A stretch of DNA of 49,676 bases from Bacteroidales bacterium (GCA_017613015.1 JAGAEQ010000048.1:1-49676); one strand, 5' to 3'. Positions 8,703 to 16,972 are shown, numbered from the stretch's first letter. The notes: a model not told the origin generated them from the sequence alone. Numbers and translations are program-made.

Positions 8703-8888
8703 ATGAAAAAATTAATGGCATTATTAGTTGTCGCCGGCATGACTTTCGTCGCTTGTGGTAACAAGACTGTCGAAGAACCCGAAGTGGTCGAAGAAGAGAC
8801 TGTGGAAGCCGAAGCTCCCGTTCAGGAAGAAGAAGCTGCTGAAGCTGAAACTCCCGCTGAGGAAGTTGCCGAAACTCCTGCTGAATAA
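8703..8888 (+). CDS. Tiny Glu-rich lipoprotein
   Basis: 61-residue lipoprotein. MKKLMALLVVAGMTFVAC is a signal peptide ending in a lipobox, with Cys18 the lipidated residue. The 44-residue mature part is low-complexity, with 17 Glu among Ala, Pro, Val and Thr and only one Lys, in repeated EE/AE/TPAE units. It has no recognisable fold and is probably disordered and strongly acidic. It has its own promoter box and a strong terminator, so it is likely an abundant single-gene transcript. Function unknown; similar short acidic lipoproteins exist in Bacteroidetes but I cannot name a family. Confidence 0.8.
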   Translation: MKKLMALLVVAGMTFVACGNKTVEEPEVVEEETVEAEAPVQEEEAAEAETPAEEVAETPAE

Positions 8889-8910
8889 TTTTCAGTACAG
8901 ACAGAAGAAA

Positions 8911-8943
8911 AGAAGTTGTCGAAAGGCAACTTCTTTCTTTTTT
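8911..8943 (+). terminator. Rho-independent terminator with GAAA loop
   Basis: AGAAGTTGTC and GGCAACTTCT form a ten-pair stem (one G-T) closed by a GAAA tetraloop, followed by a T-rich tract. It lies between the lipoprotein and nitroreductase genes. Confidence 0.8.
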
Positions 8944-8958
8944 ATCAAGACGAAACAG

Positions 8959-9726
8959 ATGGCTAAGGCGATGAATCCTACCTTACAGACACTGACGGCG
9001 CACCGCAGCGTGCGGGCGTATGCCGCCAAAGAGGTTTCCGAGGAGACCTTGCAGCAGGTGCTGCGGGCGGCCTCCCGGGCTTCCACAACCGGCAACATGC
9101 AATTGTACAGCATTATCGTGAACCGGGATGCGGAAATGAAACGGAAAATCGCTCCCGCGCATTTCAACCAGCCGGCCGTCACGTCCGCGCCGGTGGTGCT
9201 GACCTTCTGTGCGGATTTCCGCCGTTTCAACCGCTGGTGCCGCTTCCGGGAGGCGGAACCGGGCTATGACAACCTGCAATCGTTTATGTGGGCGGTGGTG
9301 GACGCGGTGGCGGCCACGCAAAACGCCTGCATTGCGGCGGAGTCTTTGGGATTGGGCATTTGTTATTTGGGCACCGTGACCTATAACGCGCACGAACTGA
9401 TAAAAATATACGGTTTGCCCGAAGGCGTGGTGCCGGTGACCTGCATCACCATGGGCTATCCGGCGGAGCAGCCTCCCTTGACGGACCGCCTGCCGATGGA
9501 CGGCATAGTGCACCGCGAGGTGTATCAGGATTATGACCGGGAGCGGATTGATGCGGTGTATGCGGAGCGCGAGGCTTCTGCGGAGACGCTGCGGCTGTTG
9601 AAAGAGAACGACTTGCCGAATCTGGCCCGGATTTTCACAGAACGCCGCTACAAGGCGGAGGATAACGTGGCTTTTTCCAAACTTTTCATGAAAGTGTTGG
9701 AAGAGCAAGGGTTTATGAATTTTTAA
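8959..9726 (+). CDS. Nitroreductase family protein
   Basis: FMN-dependent NAD(P)H oxidoreductase of the nitroreductase superfamily, 255 residues. The N-terminus has the FMN-phosphate-binding HRSVRAYAAKEVSEETL pattern, followed by AASRASTTGNMQLYSIIV; the central VDAVAATQNACIAAESLGLGICYLGTV and the VVPVTCITMGYPAEQP segment are typical of NfsA/Frp-like members. The natural substrate cannot be told from sequence (nitro compounds, flavin or quinone). The start is the ATG at 8959 (a second Met lies four codons on); upstream in-frame sequence overlaps the lipoprotein gene and its terminator and is not coding. It is followed by a bidirectional terminator shared with pruA. Confidence 0.9.
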   Translation: MAKAMNPTLQTLTAHRSVRAYAAKEVSEETLQQVLRAASRASTTGNMQLYSIIVNRDAEMKRKIAPAHFNQPAVTSAPVVLTFCADFRRFNRWCRFREAEPGYDNLQSFMWAVVDAVAATQNACIAAESLGLGICYLGTVTYNAHELIKIYGLPEGVVPVTCITMGYPAEQPPLTDRLPMDGIVHREVYQDYDRERIDAVYAEREASAETLRLLKENDLPNLARIFTERRYKAEDNVAFSKLFMKVLEEQGFMNF

Positions 9727-9747
9727 AAAATTTTTTCACAGATAAAA

Positions 9748-9776
9748 AAAAGAGGGGGCCGAAGGCCCCCTCTTTT
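9748..9776. terminator. Bidirectional rho-independent terminator
   Basis: A perfect 13-pair stem (AAAAGAGGGGGCC with its complement) around a GAA loop, with A-rich sequence on one side and T on the other. It serves the convergent nitroreductase and pruA genes. Confidence 0.9.
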
Positions 9777-9794
9777 GTCAAATGGCGGTGTCGC

Positions 9795-11429
9795 CTATTT
9801 TTCCGCTTTCAGGAAAGGATAGCCGTAGTCGGTGGCAGGCACGTAGGTTTCTTTGATGCAGCGTGCGCTGATCCAACGGTAAAGGTTGAGGGCGCTGCCC
9901 GCCTTGTCGTTGGTTCCGGAGGCACGGGCGCCGCCGAAAGGCTGGCAACCGACCACCGCACCGGTGGGTTTGTCATTAATGTAGAAGTTGCCGGCGGCGT
10001 GACGGAGGATTTGCTCCGCCTCTTCGATGGCATAGCGGTCGGTGGCGAAGATGGAGCCGGTCAGGGCGTAGGGCGAAGTGGCGTCGCAGAGGCGCAGCGT
10101 CTTTTCGTATTGCGCGTCCGGATAGACGTAAACGGTAATGACCGGTCCGAAAATCTCTTCACGGATGGATTCATAGTCCGGGGTTTTGGCCAGGATGATG
10201 GTCGGTTCCACGAAGTAGCCGACTTTTTTGTCGTAACCGCCGCCGAGCACGATTTCCGCATCCGGGGACTTTTTGGCGCGGTCGATGTAACCGGCGATGT
10301 TGTCGAAGGATTTCTCGTCAATCACCGCATTGACCAAGTTGCCGAAGTCACGGCCGTCGCCCATCTTCACGGTTTTCATCATTTCCTTGATGTGTTTCAG
10401 CGTGGCGTTCCACAAGGATTTGGGAACGTAGGCGCGGGAGGCCGCGGAGCATTTCTGCCCTTGGTATTCGAAGGCTCCACGGAGAATGGCCACGGCCAGT
10501 TCGCGTGCCGGAGCGGTCTTGTGGGCGAAGATGAAGTCTTTTCCGCCGGTTTCCCCCACGATTTTCGGGTAGGTGTTGTAAATGTCAATGTTGTTTCCAA
10601 TCTGTTTCCAGAAATTCTTGAAGGTGGAGGTGCTTCCGGTGAAGTGGATGCCCGCCAGGTGCGGGGATTTGAACGCCACTTCACTGATGACGCTGCCGCT
10701 GCCGGGCAGGAAGTTGATGACACCGTCGGGAAGTCCGGCCTCCTGCAACAGGCGCATGAGGTAGTAGTTGGACAAAATGGCGGTGGTGGAGGGTTTCCAG
10801 ATGGTGACGTTACCCATCAGCGCGGGGGCGACGTTCAGGTTCAACGCAATGGAAGTGAAGTTGAAGGGAGTGATGGCATAGACAAAACCTTCCATTCCCC
10901 GGTATTCGTTGCGGTTGAGCATGGTGTGGTCGGAAATGGGCTGCTCCGCATAAATCTTGGAGGCAAAATAGGTGTTGAAACGCAGGAAGTCAATGGCTTC
11001 GCAAGGGCAGTCGATTTCCGCCTGCATGGGGCTCTTGCCTTGTCCGAGCATGGTGGCCGCGTTGAGCACGTAGCGGTATTTGGTCGCCAAGAGTTCAGCG
11101 GCTTTCATCATGATGGAGGCACGCTGTATCCAAGGCATGCTTTCCCATTTTTCACGGGCCGCCATGGCGGCGTCGATGGCCATCTGGACCTCTTTTTTGC
11201 CCACTTTGTGGTATTTGGCCAGCACGTGCTTGTGTTCGGTCGGCATCACCACGGTGCCCATGTCGCCGGTTTTTACGTCTTTTCCGCCAATAATCAGCGG
11301 TATTTCAATGCATTGGTTGTATTGTTTTTCCAGTTCGGCTTTCAAGGCTGCGCGTTCCGGAGTGCCGGGGGCATAGCTGTACACGGGTTCGTTCTGGGGT
11401 TCTCTGAAGATATACGATGCGTTATTCAT
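9795..11429 (-). CDS. pruA: L-glutamate gamma-semialdehyde (1-pyrroline-5-carboxylate) dehydrogenase
   Basis: NAD-dependent aldehyde dehydrogenase that oxidises glutamate-5-semialdehyde to glutamate in proline (and arginine/ornithine) breakdown. 544 residues, the single-domain form lacking a fused proline dehydrogenase. Visible signatures: YAITPFNFTSIALNLNVAPA, the FTGSTSTF cofactor region, the general base Glu293 in GETGGKD, the catalytic Cys327 in EYQGQKCSAASR, EEIFGPV, and the C-terminal KPTGAVVGCQPFGGARASGTN. No proline dehydrogenase gene is in the window. It follows the outer-membrane barrel gene by 36 bases on the same strand and may be the last gene of the pyrH run; no separate promoter box was found. 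Confidence 0.95.
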   Translation of the reverse strand: MNNASYIFREPQNEPVYSYAPGTPERAALKAELEKQYNQCIEIPLIIGGKDVKTGDMGTVVMPTEHKHVLAKYHKVGKKEVQMAIDAAMAAREKWESMPWIQRASIMMKAAELLATKYRYVLNAATMLGQGKSPMQAEIDCPCEAIDFLRFNTYFASKIYAEQPISDHTMLNRNEYRGMEGFVYAITPFNFTSIALNLNVAPALMGNVTIWKPSTTAILSNYYLMRLLQEAGLPDGVINFLPGSGSVISEVAFKSPHLAGIHFTGSTSTFKNFWKQIGNNIDIYNTYPKIVGETGGKDFIFAHKTAPARELAVAILRGAFEYQGQKCSAASRAYVPKSLWNATLKHIKEMMKTVKMGDGRDFGNLVNAVIDEKSFDNIAGYIDRAKKSPDAEIVLGGGYDKKVGYFVEPTIILAKTPDYESIREEIFGPVITVYVYPDAQYEKTLRLCDATSPYALTGSIFATDRYAIEEAEQILRHAAGNFYINDKPTGAVVGCQPFGGARASGTNDKAGSALNLYRWISARCIKETYVPATDYGYPFLKAEK

Positions 11430-11465
11430 AAGATTTTTATTATTGGTGAATGTTTTTTTCGATGG

Positions 11466-11510
11466 TTAAAAACTATGGGCCAATCCGATGTGAAGGTTGA
11501 ACACCCCGAA
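11466..11510 (-). other. In-frame continuation of the barrel gene beyond a TAA stop
   Basis: Directly after the TAA at 11513-11511 the same frame continues with FGVFNLHIGLAHSF and then a second stop. Alternating hydrophobic residues ending in a terminal Phe are what a BAM-recognised beta-signal looks like. See the findings. Confidence 0.7.
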
Positions 11511-12344
11511 TTACCGCAGCTCGCCGCTGACGCTTTCCACGGGATCCTGCCCTTGCTTGGTCACGGTGTTGGTCCGGTCATAGGAGAAGCGCATGTAGGT
11601 CCAGTCCACGCCGCCCTTGATTTCGGTGTGACGGGTGAGGGCGTACAGCAAATCCGCGCCCAAGGTGGCCGCCGCTCCGATGGCCATTCCCGATTGGTAC
11701 TGGATTTCCGTGGTGGTGATGCCGGCGGTGTTGTCCAGCTGGATTTCCGAGATTTGGTACTTGGCCTTGTTTTCCGGCACCATGACCACCAAGGGGCCCG
11801 CGTTCGCCTTGAGCTGGATGTTGCAGCGTGCGGTGGCGTTGAAGTTGGACAGCAGGCTGAACTGTACTGCACCGGCCATCCAGTTCCCTGTGGAAACCTC
11901 CGGTTCGGCTAAGCCTTCTTCCGGCTTGGCGCAGAGGTGGTTGGTGAAATTATCGGTGTTGGTCAGGAAGTAAAAGGCCTTGATTTCCGCTCCCATGGCA
12001 AGGGTGTTGCTGTGTTTCAGGACGAAATGCAGGTAAAGGTCTAAGTTGGCGCCCATGGCGCATTTCTCCTCGCGCAGCGCGTCGTTCAGGGCAAGGCTTC
12101 CTCCCAGCTGGTATCCCATATTGACGGTTTTGTTGTTGTCCAATCCGTGGGGATAGTACAGATGGCCTCTCCGGGAAAGGTTGTTGGCCGGGTTGATGGC
12201 CTTTTTGCTGAGGTTGCGGTTGGTTTTGGTGGTGGCCGATTTTTCGGCGGCGGTGATTTGCGCCCGGGCGGCAGGGGTCCCCAATGCCAGTATACAGCAG
12301 GCAAGCAGGAAGGCGCCGATGTGGGCAATGCGGTTCTTCATCAT
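11511..12344 (-). CDS. Outer-membrane beta-barrel protein, apparently truncated by an in-frame stop
   Basis: 277 residues to the first stop. Residues 1-28 form a signal peptide (hydrophobic IGAFLLACCILALG, cleavage after AARA). The mature protein has repeated amphipathic beta-strand stretches such as YQLGGSLALND, NLDLYLHFVL, MGAEIKAFYFL, QFSLLSNFNATARCNIQLKA, GAAATLGADLLYAL and KGGVDWTYMRFSYD, consistent with a small barrel of about eight to ten strands. No named family is recognised. The first stop falls just before a canonical last strand. Two ATGs in a row (12344, 12341) are possible starts. It lies 6 bases after tyrS on the same strand. Confidence 0.75.
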   Translation of the reverse strand: MMKNRIAHIGAFLLACCILALGTPAARAQITAAEKSATTKTNRNLSKKAINPANNLSRRGHLYYPHGLDNNKTVNMGYQLGGSLALNDALREEKCAMGANLDLYLHFVLKHSNTLAMGAEIKAFYFLTNTDNFTNHLCAKPEEGLAEPEVSTGNWMAGAVQFSLLSNFNATARCNIQLKANAGPLVVMVPENKAKYQISEIQLDNTAGITTTEIQYQSGMAIGAAATLGADLLYALTRHTEIKGGVDWTYMRFSYDRTNTVTKQGQDPVESVSGELR

Positions 12345-12350
12345 GGTGTG

Positions 12351-13628
12351 TTATTGTAAGACAATGACAAAATAATTCTTTTTTCCTTTTTGTACCAGCA
12401 GGTATTTCTGGTTGATGGTGTCCTGTGTGCCCAGCAGGGTGTTTTCGTCGGTTTTCGTTTTGTTGATGGAAAGCCCTCCCTCCTTGATCAGGCGGCGGAT
12501 TTCCCCTTTGGAGGCGAAAACGGCGGCATGTTCGGTCAGCAGGTCCACGGGGGAAATGCCCGTTTCCAGCAGCGTGCGGGAAACCTTGAAAGTGGGAACT
12601 CCTTCGAACACAGAGAGAAACATTTGTTCGGAGAGCGCGGCCAAACTTTCGCGGGTGCCTTTGCCGAACAGAATGTTGGAGGCGTCCACGGCGGCATCGT
12701 AGTCGGCTTTGGAGTGCACGCGGACGGTAATGTCCTCTGCCAAGGCTTTTTGCAGTATGCGCAAATGCGGTGCGGCTTCGTGTTCTTTTTCCAAGGCTTC
12801 AATCTCCTCTTTGGTTTTCAGGGTGAAGATGCGGATGAATTTTTTGGAGTCCTCGTCGGAGCAGTTCAGCCAGAATTGCAGGAAGGCGTAAGCGGAGGTT
12901 TTCTGCGGGTCCAGCCACACATTGCCTTTTTCCGTCTTCCCGAATTTCTTGCCGTCGCTTTTGGTGATGAGCGGGCAGGTGAGGGCGAAGGCCTCGCCGC
13001 CTTCCACCCGCCGGATCAGTTCGCTTCCGGTGGTGATGTTGCCCCATTGGTCGGAGCCTCCCATTTGCAGACGGCAGTTTTTCTCCCGATAAAGGTGCAG
13101 AAAATCATAGCCTTGCAGTAGCTGATAGGAGAATTCCGTGAAGGAGATGCCGGTCTCCATGCGTTTTTTGACGGAGTCTTTGGCCATCATGTAATTGACG
13201 GTGATGTGCTTGCCGATGTCGCGGATGAAATCCAGAAAAAGGTAGTCTTTCATCCAGTCGTAATTGTTCAGCAGCTCGGCCCCGTTGACGGGATTTTCAA
13301 AATCCAAAAAGCGGGAAAGCTGTTTGCGAATGCCTTCCACGTTGTGGCGGATTTCCTCTACGGTGAGCAGTTTGCGCTCGTCGGACTTGAAAGAGGGGTC
13401 GCCTATCATGCCGGTGGCGCCGCCGACAACCAGCAGGGGTTTGTGTCCGGCCTCCTGCAAATGCCTGAGCATCATAATGCTGACCAAATGCCCTATGTGC
13501 AGGGAGTCTGCGGTCGGGTCAATGCCCACGTAGGCCGAAACCATGTGGGCGTTCAGGTATTCCTCCGTTCCAGGCATGATGTCCTGAATCATGCCTCTCC
13601 ATTTCAGTTCTTCAACAAAATTGGTCAT
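12351..13628 (-). CDS. tyrS: Tyrosyl-tRNA synthetase
   Basis: Class I aminoacyl-tRNA synthetase charging tRNA-Tyr; 425 residues, the usual bacterial TyrRS size. Class I signatures are HIGH (residues 44-47, in [10 protein letters not shown]) and the KMSKS counterpart KFGKT (228-232). The tyrosine-binding region has [11 protein letters not shown] and [11 protein letters not shown]. The C-terminal S4-like RNA-binding domain starts near residue 360 ([19 protein letters not shown]). It sits between frr (6 bases upstream) and the barrel gene (6 bases downstream), consistent with one transcript. Confidence 0.97.
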   Translation of the reverse strand: MTNFVEELKWRGMIQDIMPGTEEYLNAHMVSAYVGIDPTADSLHIGHLVSIMMLRHLQEAGHKPLLVVGGATGMIGDPSFKSDERKLLTVEEIRHNVEGIRKQLSRFLDFENPVNGAELLNNYDWMKDYLFLDFIRDIGKHITVNYMMAKDSVKKRMETGISFTEFSYQLLQGYDFLHLYREKNCRLQMGGSDQWGNITTGSELIRRVEGGEAFALTCPLITKSDGKKFGKTEKGNVWLDPQKTSAYAFLQFWLNCSDEDSKKFIRIFTLKTKEEIEALEKEHEAAPHLRILQKALAEDITVRVHSKADYDAAVDASNILFGKGTRESLAALSEQMFLSVFEGVPTFKVSRTLLETGISPVDLLTEHAAVFASKGEIRRLIKEGGLSINKTKTDENTLLGTQDTINQKYLLVQKGKKNYFVIVLQ

Positions 13629-13634
13629 CTTTGC

Positions 13635-14198
13635 TTAAATGGTCATGATTTCCTTTTCCTTGAAGGCGTAGAACTGGTCCACCTTGGCAATGAACTCGTC
13701 CGTGGTCTTCTGTATGGAGGTCTCCGCCTTTTTGGTTTCGTCCTCGGGAACGCCTTCGTCTTTCAGTTTTTTGACTTCCTCGTTGGTTTTGCGGCGGATG
13801 TTGCGTATGCTGATTTTCGCCTGCTCGCTTTCCTGTTTGACCTTCTTCACTAACTCTTTACGCCTTTCTTCGGTCAGGGCGGGCACGATGACGCGCACCA
13901 CTTCGCCGTTGTTTTGGGGGTTGAATCCCAAGTTGGCGGCCAGAATGGCTTTCTCTATGGGGACAATCAGGCTTTTCTCCCAAGGCTGGATGACGATTTG
14001 CTTGGGGTCCGGCGTGCTCAGGCTGGCCACTTGGGCGAGGGGCGTTGGTGTGCCGTAATAGTCGACCTTGACGGTGTCCAGCATTTTGACGTTGGCTTTT
14101 CCCGCGCGGATTTTATCCAACTCTTTCTCTAAAAACTGGAAGGCGTTCTGCATCTCTTCCTTCATGCTGTCCAGGCACAGTTTGATTTCTTCTGACAT
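13635..14198 (-). CDS. frr: Ribosome recycling factor
   Basis: Releases post-termination ribosomes together with EF-G. 187 residues, typical length. Shows the RRF hallmarks: KIRAGKANVKMLDTVKVDYYG near the N-terminus, PLAQVASLSTPDPKQIVIQPW, VRVIVPALTEERRKELVKKV and the three-helix-bundle C-terminus rich in Lys/Glu. It is 13 bases downstream of the 2TM protein gene and 6 bases upstream of tyrS. In most bacteria pyrH-frr are adjacent; here a membrane protein gene sits between them. Confidence 0.97.
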   Translation of the reverse strand: MSEEIKLCLDSMKEEMQNAFQFLEKELDKIRAGKANVKMLDTVKVDYYGTPTPLAQVASLSTPDPKQIVIQPWEKSLIVPIEKAILAANLGFNPQNNGEVVRVIVPALTEERRKELVKKVKQESEQAKISIRNIRRKTNEEVKKLKDEGVPEDETKKAETSIQKTTDEFIAKVDQFYAFKEKEIMTI

Positions 14199-14211
14199 AA
14201 TACCTTGTATT

Positions 14212-14589
14212 TTAATTGGTTTGATTGTTATTTTCCGTTGTTTTGATGCTTTCTTTCAGTCGCTCCATTTTCTCCTTGAGCTTTTTCTCCCGTTTTTTCA
14301 GCCGTTCCACCTCTTTTTCGATGGCGCTTTTGTTCCAGCGGATGGCGAACATGTAGTGCGAAAACACGATCAGGGCCCAGAATAGGGTGATGGCCCAGCA
14401 GAGTTTCAGGAAAACGGAGCTTTCGCCTGTCTGGCCGGGTTTGAACAGAAAATACCAGAGCAGCCAGAAAAAGGCGATGACAATCAGGTAAATGAAAAAA
14501 TGAATGCGGAAGTGTACGCGCTTTTTCGCCCTTTTTTCCAATTGGGCCTGGCTTTCTTCCGGTACGATGGTGCGGTTTTCCTCTTCCAT
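14212..14589 (-). CDS. 2TM-domain membrane protein with C-terminal coiled coil
   Basis: 125-residue protein. An N-terminal charged segment is followed by two transmembrane helices (FFIYLIVIAFFWLLWYFLF and VFLKLCWAITLFWALIVFS) joined by a short loop, then RWNKSAIEKEVERLKKREKK and a Lys/Glu coiled coil of about 45 residues. This matches the small 2TM domain family known from Bacteroidetes, of unknown role, sometimes fused to histidine kinases. The start lies 1 base after the pyrH stop. Confidence 0.8.
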   Translation of the reverse strand: MEEENRTIVPEESQAQLEKRAKKRVHFRIHFFIYLIVIAFFWLLWYFLFKPGQTGESSVFLKLCWAITLFWALIVFSHYMFAIRWNKSAIEKEVERLKKREKKLKEKMERLKESIKTTENNNQTN

Positions 14590-14590
14590 A

Positions 14591-15298
14591 TCAGTTGTGA
14601 ATTAACGTTCCGGTCCGTTCCCCCTGCATCAGGTGGAGCAGATTGTCTTTCTGGTTGATGTCGAACACGACGACGGGCATGTTGTTTTCCCTGCAGAGGG
14701 TGAAGGCGGTAAGATCCATGATGTGCAGTCCGCGCTCGTAGGCCTCTCCGAAGGTGAGCTCGTCAAATTTCTGTGCGTCAGGGTTCTTCTCCGGGTCGCT
14801 GTCGTACACGCCGTCCACGCGGGTGCCTTTCAGCAGCAGGTCGGCCTTGATTTCCACCGCCCGCAGTGCGCCGCAGCTGTCCGTGGTGAAGAAGGGGTTG
14901 CCCGTTCCGGCGCCCATGATGACCACATGGCCCTGTTCCAAGTATTGGATGGCCCGGCGGCTGCTCATGCGCTCGCACACCGGATCGATGGCCAGGCCGG
15001 AGAGCACGGTCGCTTGGATGCCCATGCTTTCCAGTTCGCCTTGCAGCGCCATGCTGTTGATGACGGTGGCCAACATGCCCATGTAGTCCCCCTGGATGCG
15101 GTCAAAGCCTTTGTCGGCCCCCTGCAAACCTCTGAAAATGTTGCCTCCGCCTATGACCACGCCGATTTGCACGCCGAGGTCGCGGACTTTGCGGATTTCC
15201 TCCGCGTAATAGCGGAGCTGTCCGGGATGTATGCCGTGATTCTGGGGTCCCGCAAGGGATTCGCCGCTTATTTTAAGTAGGATTCTTTTGTATTTCAT
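14591..15298 (-). CDS. pyrH: UMP kinase
   Basis: Phosphorylates UMP to UDP in pyrimidine nucleotide synthesis; hexameric amino-acid-kinase fold. 235 residues. Visible motifs: RILLKISGESLAG at the N-terminus (phosphate loop), VIGGGNIFRG, GDYMGMLATVINSMALQ, GAGTGNPFFTTDSCGALRA, and DGVYDSDPEKNPDAQKF. The ATG at 15298 is 18 bases from a minus-strand TACTTTTG box. It heads the run pyrH / 2TM / frr / tyrS / barrel / pruA. Confidence 0.97.
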   Translation of the reverse strand: MKYKRILLKISGESLAGPQNHGIHPGQLRYYAEEIRKVRDLGVQIGVVIGGGNIFRGLQGADKGFDRIQGDYMGMLATVINSMALQGELESMGIQATVLSGLAIDPVCERMSSRRAIQYLEQGHVVIMGAGTGNPFFTTDSCGALRAVEIKADLLLKGTRVDGVYDSDPEKNPDAQKFDELTFGEAYERGLHIMDLTAFTLCRENNMPVVVFDINQKDNLLHLMQGERTGTLIHN

Positions 15299-15316
15299 CG
15301 TTCATATATCAATCTA

Positions 15317-15324
15317 CAAAAGTA
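15317..15324 (-). promoter_or_regulatory. TAnnTTTG -7 box for the pyrH run
   Basis: TACTTTTG on the minus strand, 18 bases before the pyrH start. It probably drives the whole six-gene run, because no other box is seen between those genes. Confidence 0.6.
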
Positions 15325-15472
15325 AAAAAAAATACAACATCATTTCGGCCTTGCATGTATTTTTATCGAAAAATGACGGGTGGTGTCTCGGGGTGCGCGC
15401 AAAGCCGCCGCGGAAAGCCTTGCACGCGCAAAATAAAGTGCGCGGCTTGGGCTTTTGTGTGGGAAAAAGCGC

Positions 15473-15480
15473 TACCTTTG
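15473..15480 (+). promoter_or_regulatory. TAnnTTTG -7 box for surE
   Basis: TACCTTTGCA, 22 bases before the surE ATG at 15503; a TTTTG lies 15 bases further upstream. It excludes the in-frame ATG at 15455. Confidence 0.6.
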
Positions 15481-15502
15481 CACCTTTAATCGGAAGAAGC
15501 GC

Positions 15503-16282
15503 ATGGAGAACAAACAGGATTTGCCTTTGATTCTTGTCACCAATGACGATGGAGTGGACGCCTTGGGTATCAAGGTGCTGGCTTCGGTGGCCAAGCATTT
15601 CGGGAAAGTGGTGGTGGTGGCTCCGGCGCGTGCGCAGTCGGGAAAGAGCCACGCCATAACCTTTTCCACCCCTTTGCGCTACCGCATGCTGAAGGACACC
15701 CCGGAAATGGAGGTGTACAAGGTGTACGGCACGCCGGTGGATGCCTTTAAGATTGCGGATCGCGAAATCCTCAAGGATCGTCGCCCCGATTTGCTGCTCT
15801 CCGGTATCAACCACGGCTCCAACACTTCGGCCAGCCTGATTTATTCGGGCACCATGGCCACGGTCATAGAGGGCTGCCTCAACGGCATCCCTGCCATCGG
15901 CTTCTCCCTCACCGACAACGGGCAGACTCCGGATTTCGAGGCGTGCAGGATGTATGTGTATTCCATTATTTATCAGGCTTTGAAGCACCGCATGCCTGCC
16001 GACGTTTGCCTGAATGTGAACATTCCGGCGGTTCCCAAGGACCAGATAGCCGGGGTGCGTGTCACCCGCCAGGCCCTGAACCACTGGCACGAATCGTTAG
16101 AGAAGCGGCTGGATCCGCAAGGCCACGCCTATTTCTGGCTGACCGGCCATTTGGGCGACGAGGACAAGGGGGAGGATACGGACGAATGGGCTGTGAAACA
16201 CAATTTTATCTCCGTGCAGCCGGTACAGGTCGATATGACGGCCTACCATTACATGGACACTTTGAAAACCTGGAATTTTTAG
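15503..16282 (+). CDS. surE: 5'-/3'-nucleotidase SurE
   Basis: Metal-dependent phosphatase of nucleoside monophosphates, linked to stationary-phase survival and repair. 259 residues, normal length. The N-terminal metal-binding ILVTNDDGVDALG (Asp-Asp), PARAQSGKSHAIT, and LLSGINHGSNTSASLIYSG with the conserved Asn-His are all present, followed by GTMATVIEGCLNGIPAIGFSL. The ATG at 15503 follows a promoter box. The next gene begins 3 bases after the stop. Confidence 0.95.
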   Translation: MENKQDLPLILVTNDDGVDALGIKVLASVAKHFGKVVVVAPARAQSGKSHAITFSTPLRYRMLKDTPEMEVYKVYGTPVDAFKIADREILKDRRPDLLLSGINHGSNTSASLIYSGTMATVIEGCLNGIPAIGFSLTDNGQTPDFEACRMYVYSIIYQALKHRMPADVCLNVNIPAVPKDQIAGVRVTRQALNHWHESLEKRLDPQGHAYFWLTGHLGDEDKGEDTDEWAVKHNFISVQPVQVDMTAYHYMDTLKTWNF

Positions 16283-16285
16283 CCT

Positions 16286-16573
16286 ATGGAAAAGTTGAAG
16301 ACGGATCAAATGTGGCTGGGGCTTGTGCTGGGCGTGCTGCTGCCGTCCGTGACCTTCGGCCTGCTCTACCTGATTGCCCGCGTCTGCGCCCCGGCGGGCA
16401 AACCCCTGCTCATCCCGCTGTCCACGGTGCTGCTGGTGGCGATTTTCACCAACCTGTTTACTATGCGGTATTACCTTGTGAAACTGAAGTTTGATCGCAC
16501 CGGCAGGGGCATTCTGCTGGTGACTTTCGTGCTGGCCATCGCCTATTTTCTGCTGTTCGACCAGTTGAAATAG
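16286..16573 (+). CDS. Small three-helix membrane protein, unknown
   Basis: 95 residues with three predicted membrane helices (MWLGLVLGVLLPSVTFGLLY, LIPLSTVLLVAIFTNLF, ILLVTFVLAIAYFLLF) and short charged loops (KLKFDRTGR). I do not recognise a family. It starts 3 bases after surE, so it is almost certainly translated from the surE mRNA. The following 158 bases (16574-16731) are AT-rich before the ferredoxin gene. Confidence 0.75.
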   Translation: MEKLKTDQMWLGLVLGVLLPSVTFGLLYLIARVCAPAGKPLLIPLSTVLLVAIFTNLFTMRYYLVKLKFDRTGRGILLVTFVLAIAYFLLFDQLK

Positions 16574-16731
16574 GGGGTGGGTTTTGTGCTTTCCGTCCGC
16601 CATTGGAGCGGCGAAAAAAACGAAAGGTAAAAAAATCCTTAAAAAATAGGTTTTGGTGTTTCAAAAATGTGTATTTTCGTAAATTCGAAAATAATTAAAA
16701 ATACTAATATAATCAATTAAAAATCAAAAAC

Positions 16732-16950
16732 ATGATTAAAGGAGCAATTGTGATTGATACGGAAAGGTGCAAGGGCTGCGCCGTTTGTACGGAAGCATGC
16801 CCCAAGCAGGTGATTTCCATATCGAAAAATGTGAACGGCAAGGGCTACAATTATGCCGAAGCCGTGAAAGAGGATGACTGCATCGGCTGCGCAAGCTGCG
16901 CCGTTGTTTGTCCGGATGGTGTGATATCCGTCTATAAAGTCAAGTTATAA
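16732..16950 (+). CDS. 2-oxoacid:ferredoxin oxidoreductase delta subunit (2[4Fe-4S] ferredoxin)
   Basis: 72-residue ferredoxin-like electron-transfer subunit. Two CxxCxxCxxxCP cluster motifs are complete: CKGCAVCTEACPK (from residue 13) and CIGCASCAVVCPD (from about residue 50). It heads the four-gene operon delta/alpha/beta/gamma, 22 bases before the alpha gene, and would pass electrons from the TPP enzyme to ferredoxin. A near-consensus TATTTTCG occurs about 60 bases upstream but lacks the final TTTG, so I do not call a promoter. Confidence 0.92.
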   Translation: MIKGAIVIDTERCKGCAVCTEACPKQVISISKNVNGKGYNYAEAVKEDDCIGCASCAVVCPDGVISVYKVKL

Positions 16951-16972
16951 ACAATTAAAGCGTATCATAAAA

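Noticed and set aside
9999..11912. 637-codon open frame on the plus strand
   Set aside because: It lies antisense to pruA and the barrel gene, both with clear signatures; its translation is low-complexity Gly/Val/His without any motif, and long antisense frames are expected in GC-rich coding DNA.
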